Assembly (NCBI RefSeq): GCF_034424215.1
Contig: NZ_CP139960.1
Location: 3,038,001-3,102,000, forward strand
DNA: 64,000 nt
Direction of reading: 5' to 3'
Origin: Niabella yanshanensis
Lineage (GTDB): Bacteria; Bacteroidota; Bacteroidia; Chitinophagales; Chitinophagaceae
Both the position numbers and the translations under genes were made by a program. The notes under the pieces are model-generated. The model saw nothing but the letters and a program-made list of their open reading frames with translations. It was not told the DNA's origin and searched no databases. Positions 60,293 to 64,000 of the stretch are shown here, in pieces (position 1 is the first letter of the stretch; each line of letters opens with the position of its first letter).

Positions 60293-62278
60293 TTAAAAAT
60301 TCAGTAAATTACGAATACATGTTTCCAACCTGGCATGGGCCATAAAATTCGCTTCCAGGTCTTTATTAAAAGGTACCGGTGTATCCAGGGATGCACACCT
60401 CGTTACCGGGGCATCCAGCCGGTTAAAGCAATGCTCACCAATCCAGGCCGCTATTTCTGCACCAATGCCACCCGTCAACGTGTCTTCATGCAATACCAGC
60501 ACTTTGCCGGTGCTTTCTGCGGCTTCTTTGATTGCCTCATAATCCAGCGGCAAAAGGGTTCTCAGGTCCAGGATTGCGATGGATACCTCGGGATGCGATG
60601 CTGCATATTCCTCGGCCCAAATAACACCCATTCCATAAGTGATAATAGCGATATCATCCCCTTGCTGTACCCACCTGGCTTTACCAATGGACACTTCAAA
60701 ACTTTTATCGGGCACAGGAGCGGAGAGACTGCGGTATAAAGCTTTATGCTCAAAAAATAATACCGGGTTGGGATCATTGATAGCCGCGATCAACAGGCCT
60801 TTTGCATCGGCAGGGGTAGCCGGATACACAACCTTCAAACCAGGCACATGTGTAAACCAGGCCTCATTGCTTTGGCTATGAAAAGGCCCTGCACCAACAC
60901 CACCACCCGTAGGCATGCGTATGACCACATCGGCCTGCTGTCCCCAACGGTAATATAATTTCGCCAGGTTATTAACGATCTGGTTAAAAGCCATGGTGGC
61001 AAAATCTGCAAACTGCATTTCTACTACTGATTTATAACCTTCCAAACTCAGTCCCAATGCAGCCCCCACCACTACGCTCTCACAAATCGGAGTATTGCGG
61101 ATCCTGTCTTTTCCAAATTCCTCCAATAAGCCTTCGGTCACCTTAAAGGCGCCGCCATATTCCGCAATGTCCTGTCCCATTATCAACAGGTTATCATGTA
61201 ACCTCAACGATTGCTGAAGACCTTCTTTAACGGCTTCTATAAAACGCTTCTCCGAAACATTACTATCAGCTGTGTAGAACAAGTCAACCTGCTCATGAGG
61301 AGCATATACATCGCTCACCTCAACCGCTGTGTCGACAACAAGAGGAAGCGCCTTTGCATCTGCCAGCTTCAGCTCTTCTTCAATTGCGGCTTTAAAACTA
61401 TCCCTGACTGAGCCTATTTCCTCTTCCGTTAACACGCTCTCCCCGATAAGATATTGTTCAAAGTTGGCGACAGGATCTTTCTTTTCCCAAAGCTCAAATA
61501 GCGCTGAGGGTACATATTTGGTGCCGCTCGCTTCTTCATGTCCACGCATACGGAAAGTGGCGCACTCAATTAAATAAGGTTTTTGATTTTTGAGGCAATA
61601 ATCCCGTACCCCTCTAACCGTATCGTAAACAGTTAAAAGATTATTGCCGTCGATTGTGATACCTTCTATACCATAGCCTTTGGCTTTCTCTGCCAGGTTA
61701 ATGCACCGATACTGTTCATTAGTGGGTGTGCTCAGCGCATACCCATTATTTTCTATTAAAAAAATCACAGGCAAATCCCAAACGGCTGCCAAATTTAAAG
61801 CTTCATGAAAATCGCCCTCACTGGTACCTCCTTCGCCTGTAAAAGCCAGGGATACTTTTTCTTTTTGACCCAGCTTATTAGCCAATGCAATACCATCGGC
61901 AATAGCCAGCTGTGGACCCAAATGTGAGATCATACCGCAAATATGGTGCGCCCTGCTTCCGAAATGAAAGCTTCTTTCGCGGCCCTTACTATAGCCGTTC
62001 TGGTTACCCTGCCACTGGTTGAATAACTGGTGTAAGGGCATTTGCCGGGTGGTAAACACACCCAGGTTTCTATGCAGGGGCATGATCCACTCGTTCTGTT
62101 GAAGCGCCAGCGTTGCCCCTACTGCTATCGCCTCCTGGCCAATCCCGCTAAACCACTTGCTCACTTTTCCCTGGCGCAGTAATACCAGCATTTTTTCCTC
62201 GATAAGCCGCGGATATACCAGGCTCCGGTACATTTGGATGAGCTGCGCATTAGAAAGATTTTTCCTGTCGAAAAGCAT
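60293..62278 (-). CDS. Branched-chain 2-oxoacid dehydrogenase E1, fused alpha and beta subunits
   Basis: Thiamine-diphosphate enzyme of 661 residues that decarboxylates 2-oxo acids (2-oxoisovalerate type) as the E1 part of the complex. The alpha half (about 1-320) has the TPP motif FTGEGGTSEGDFHEALN near 149-165 ending in IENN. The beta half (about 345-661) has GQDIAEYGGAFKVTEGL and the RNTPICESVVVGAALGLSLE segment. Both chains are in one reading frame, while they are often separate genes. E2 and E3 are not in the window. A leaderless-type promoter is directly before the ATG. Confidence 0.9.
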   Translation of the reverse strand: MLFDRKNLSNAQLIQMYRSLVYPRLIEEKMLVLLRQGKVSKWFSGIGQEAIAVGATLALQQNEWIMPLHRNLGVFTTRQMPLHQLFNQWQGNQNGYSKGRERSFHFGSRAHHICGMISHLGPQLAIADGIALANKLGQKEKVSLAFTGEGGTSEGDFHEALNLAAVWDLPVIFLIENNGYALSTPTNEQYRCINLAEKAKGYGIEGITIDGNNLLTVYDTVRGVRDYCLKNQKPYLIECATFRMRGHEEASGTKYVPSALFELWEKKDPVANFEQYLIGESVLTEEEIGSVRDSFKAAIEEELKLADAKALPLVVDTAVEVSDVYAPHEQVDLFYTADSNVSEKRFIEAVKEGLQQSLRLHDNLLIMGQDIAEYGGAFKVTEGLLEEFGKDRIRNTPICESVVVGAALGLSLEGYKSVVEMQFADFATMAFNQIVNNLAKLYYRWGQQADVVIRMPTGGGVGAGPFHSQSNEAWFTHVPGLKVVYPATPADAKGLLIAAINDPNPVLFFEHKALYRSLSAPVPDKSFEVSIGKARWVQQGDDIAIITYGMGVIWAEEYAASHPEVSIAILDLRTLLPLDYEAIKEAAESTGKVLVLHEDTLTGGIGAEIAAWIGEHCFNRLDAPVTRCASLDTPVPFNKDLEANFMAHARLETCIRNLLNF

Positions 62279-62282
62279 ACTA

Positions 62283-62290
62283 CAAACGTA
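62283..62290 (-). promoter_or_regulatory. -7 element directly before the E1 start codon
   Basis: On the minus strand TACGTTTG, an exact TAnnTTTG, then 4 nt, then ATG. Transcription should start at or beside the start codon. Confidence 0.5.
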
Positions 62291-62428
62291 GGCTTTTTTG
62301 GTGTACGAAATATGAAGTGCCGGTTAATGCAGGTATCCGGAGACCTCTTATGTTAATAGTTAAAAGCCACAGCCGTAAAATATTTGGCATATAGCTTGTT
62401 TAATTATTGTATTTTGTAATACCATCAT

Positions 62429-63490
62429 ATGCGAAAAGCCATACTGTTTAGTTTTTTTATTGTAGCAGCTCTAAGCCTGCATGCCCAGTACAGATCTGAA
62501 CGGTATGATACCAGTTACTATATTTCGTATCGCCATAAATTAACGTTAGGCGCCATTGCTGCCAAAAAGAACACGGTTTTTAAAACGGATGCTTCCAGTG
62601 CCGAAAACTCTTTAAAGTATTTATCCAACAGTCCCGGCCGGCTGGGTATTTCGGGCTCTCACGACTTTGTGGGCCTGGCCGCTACTTTTGGTGTTGGCCG
62701 CCTGGATCCGTCTTATAAACCCGAAAGAGGTAAAACCAAGCAAACCAACCTGCAGCTGAGTATTACGGGCCGGAAAGTGTTGGCCGATATTTATTTTCAA
62801 AATTATAAAGGTCTTTATGTAAACAGCGGGTACAATATTGCACCGGTGGGTTTGCCTAATTATACCCGGCCCGATATTGAAACCCGTCTTTACGGAACTA
62901 CGGTGAACCTGATCCAAAACAGCCGGAAATTTAGTGCACAGGCGGCCTTTTTACTCGATGCCTGGCAAAGACGATCTGCCGGTTCTTTATTGTATGGCGG
63001 CGAGTTCTTTTATGGTTCGGCTAAAGGAGACAGTGCTTTTATTCCTTTTCAGCTTAAAGATGAGTTTCCTCATGCAAATGTTTCGAAGCTGGATTTTATT
63101 ACGTTCGGTCCCGGGGTGGGATACGGTTATACGCTGGTAGTTAAAAAGCACTTTTTCGCTACCGCTATTGCTTCCTTCAATGCGGATGTCAGCTATATTA
63201 AAGAGCAGGATGACAACCATACGCAGCATTCGTTCTGGAAATTCAACCCAAACCTGAAGGCAAAGGGGGCCATTGGCTATAATAGCGAAAACTGGGGTAT
63301 TGCTTTTTCTTATGTCTCCAACCGGTTGTTTTTTAAGGGCCTGGAGGGCGACTCCCGCTACCTGAACTATAATGACAACTACAAATTAATGTACGCCCGG
63401 CGTATCAATGCCGGTAAATCCATTCCGAAACTCACCAGGTTTGCAGGTAAGATTATTAATAAGGTGGGATTGGGATTCCTGATTAATTAA
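62429..63490 (+). CDS. DUF4421 outer-membrane-like protein
   Basis: A 353-residue secreted protein (signal peptide MRKAILFSFFIVAALSLHAQ). Alternating, aromatic-rich beta-strands such as LGISGSHDFVGLAATFGVGR, KVLADIYFQNYKGLYVNSGY and GVGYGYTLVVKKHFFATAIA are typical of a beta-barrel of DUF4421, a Bacteroidota-specific family of unknown function. Ends VGLGFLIN. It is divergent from the E1 gene and convergent with the M16 peptidase gene. Single gene. Confidence 0.85.
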   Translation: MRKAILFSFFIVAALSLHAQYRSERYDTSYYISYRHKLTLGAIAAKKNTVFKTDASSAENSLKYLSNSPGRLGISGSHDFVGLAATFGVGRLDPSYKPERGKTKQTNLQLSITGRKVLADIYFQNYKGLYVNSGYNIAPVGLPNYTRPDIETRLYGTTVNLIQNSRKFSAQAAFLLDAWQRRSAGSLLYGGEFFYGSAKGDSAFIPFQLKDEFPHANVSKLDFITFGPGVGYGYTLVVKKHFFATAIASFNADVSYIKEQDDNHTQHSFWKFNPNLKAKGAIGYNSENWGIAFSYVSNRLFFKGLEGDSRYLNYNDNYKLMYARRINAGKSIPKLTRFAGKIINKVGLGFLIN

Positions 63491-63492
63491 AA

Positions 63493-64000
63493 CTACACCA
63501 CCACCAGCTCATAAAAATCTTCAGGCAACAAATATTTGTTAGCGGTTTCCTGTAATTCCCCCGCGGTAATATTTTTAATATTAGAAATATAGCGGTTGAA
63601 AAACTCATTGTCCAGATCGTTTAGAATAACGTTCTTCCAGCGGGCAATCATCTGGAAGGGTCCATCCAGGTCGCCCAATATAGAGCCCATCATAAAGTTT
63701 TTCACCAGCATTAATTCCTCTTCATCCACCGCTTCATCCCGAAGAATTTCCATTTCCCTATACACTTCGCTAATGGTGGCTTCACTTACATCACGTCCGG
63801 CTTCGGTAGTAATCATCCATCCATTCTCCCGTTTATTACCCATCAGGTAACTATGTATACCATAGGTATAACCTTTCTCTTCACGGATATTGGCCATCAG
63901 TCGACTACCAAAGAATCCACCCAATACCACGTTCAATACCTGCGCCTTCAAAAAGTCGGGATGATGACGGTTTTCAAAATGCCTCGCCAACCGGATGGAA
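63493..64000 (-). CDS. M16 (insulinase-like) peptidase, C-terminal part only
   Basis: An open frame that continues through the right edge of the window; about 169 residues are seen. The visible part is the C-terminal half of an M16B-type peptidase subunit: VLGGFFGSRLMANIREEKGY with TYGIHS is the conserved arginine/tyrosine segment of the non-catalytic half domain, followed by the helical end (NITAGELQETANKYLLPEDF). The zinc-binding HxxEH motif would be in the N-terminal half outside the window. Whether this is a complete peptidase or an inactive partner cannot be said. Confidence 0.85.
   Translation of the reverse strand, partial: SIRLARHFENRHHPDFLKAQVLNVVLGGFFGSRLMANIREEKGYTYGIHSYLMGNKRENGWMITTEAGRDVSEATISEVYREMEILRDEAVDEEELMLVKNFMMGSILGDLDGPFQMIARWKNVILNDLDNEFFNRYISNIKNITAGELQETANKYLLPEDFYELVVV

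Overview
The window looks like a chromosome segment of a Bacteroidota bacterium, most likely a Chitinophagaceae-type member (Niabella/Niastella/Chitinophaga-like). The reasons are a SusC/SusD pair, DUF5689 and DUF4421 proteins, a BtrH/DUF4872 protein, alternative complex III joined to an aa3-type oxidase, and promoters of the Bacteroidota type (-7 element TAnnTTTG). The genus is an inference from protein families, not from rRNA. No rRNA, tRNA, CRISPR, prophage, insertion sequence or integrase was found.

Layout. 1-8.9 kb: edge of a secreted protein, aldehyde dehydrogenase, tadA, an orphan SusD/SusC pair, superoxide dismutase and a SIMPL protein. 9-18 kb: a ketoacyl synthase/ACP pair behind a 21-bp degenerate tandem repeat, katG, a zinc-ribbon protein, DUF2891 and TPM proteins, and a BtrH-like acyltransferase with a small partner. 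18.2-27 kb: a decayed NHL-repeat gene, a RibD-like reductase, a desaturase, an RNA-binding trio (RRM, an 85-aa unknown, cold-shock domain), a stress group (YciF-like ferritin with a histone-like tail, DUF2383), a stand-alone ppGpp-hydrolase-like HD protein, lpxH and a DMT exporter. 27-35.6 kb: a TonB receptor/DUF5689 lipoprotein pair divergent from a secreted nuclease-like protein, then GH16, HAD, TerC and a frameshifted small membrane gene.

35.8-50.7 kb is the core of the window: one long minus-strand respiratory cluster, actABCDEF, coxB, coxA, ctaB, two cox3 genes and cox4. It encodes quinol oxidation by alternative complex III coupled to cytochrome oxidase plus heme O synthesis, with a recognisable promoter upstream and a strong terminator downstream. 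REP-like palindromic elements sit in three of its gene junctions.

50.9-64 kb: DUF6787, purN, a GH51 arabinofuranosidase, a carboxypeptidase-like-domain protein, a D-aminoacylase, a TapB-like protein, pirin, a ~111-bp tandem repeat array, a Crp/Fnr regulator, a fused branched-chain 2-oxoacid dehydrogenase E1, a DUF4421 protein and the end of an M16 peptidase.

Most of the window is ordinary core genome. The parts most worth follow-up are the BtrH/partner pair and its possible link to the KS/ACP pair, the REP-like elements inside the respiratory operon, the RNA-binding trio, the H1-tailed ferritin, two broken genes, and promoters placed so close to start codons that the mRNAs would be leaderless.
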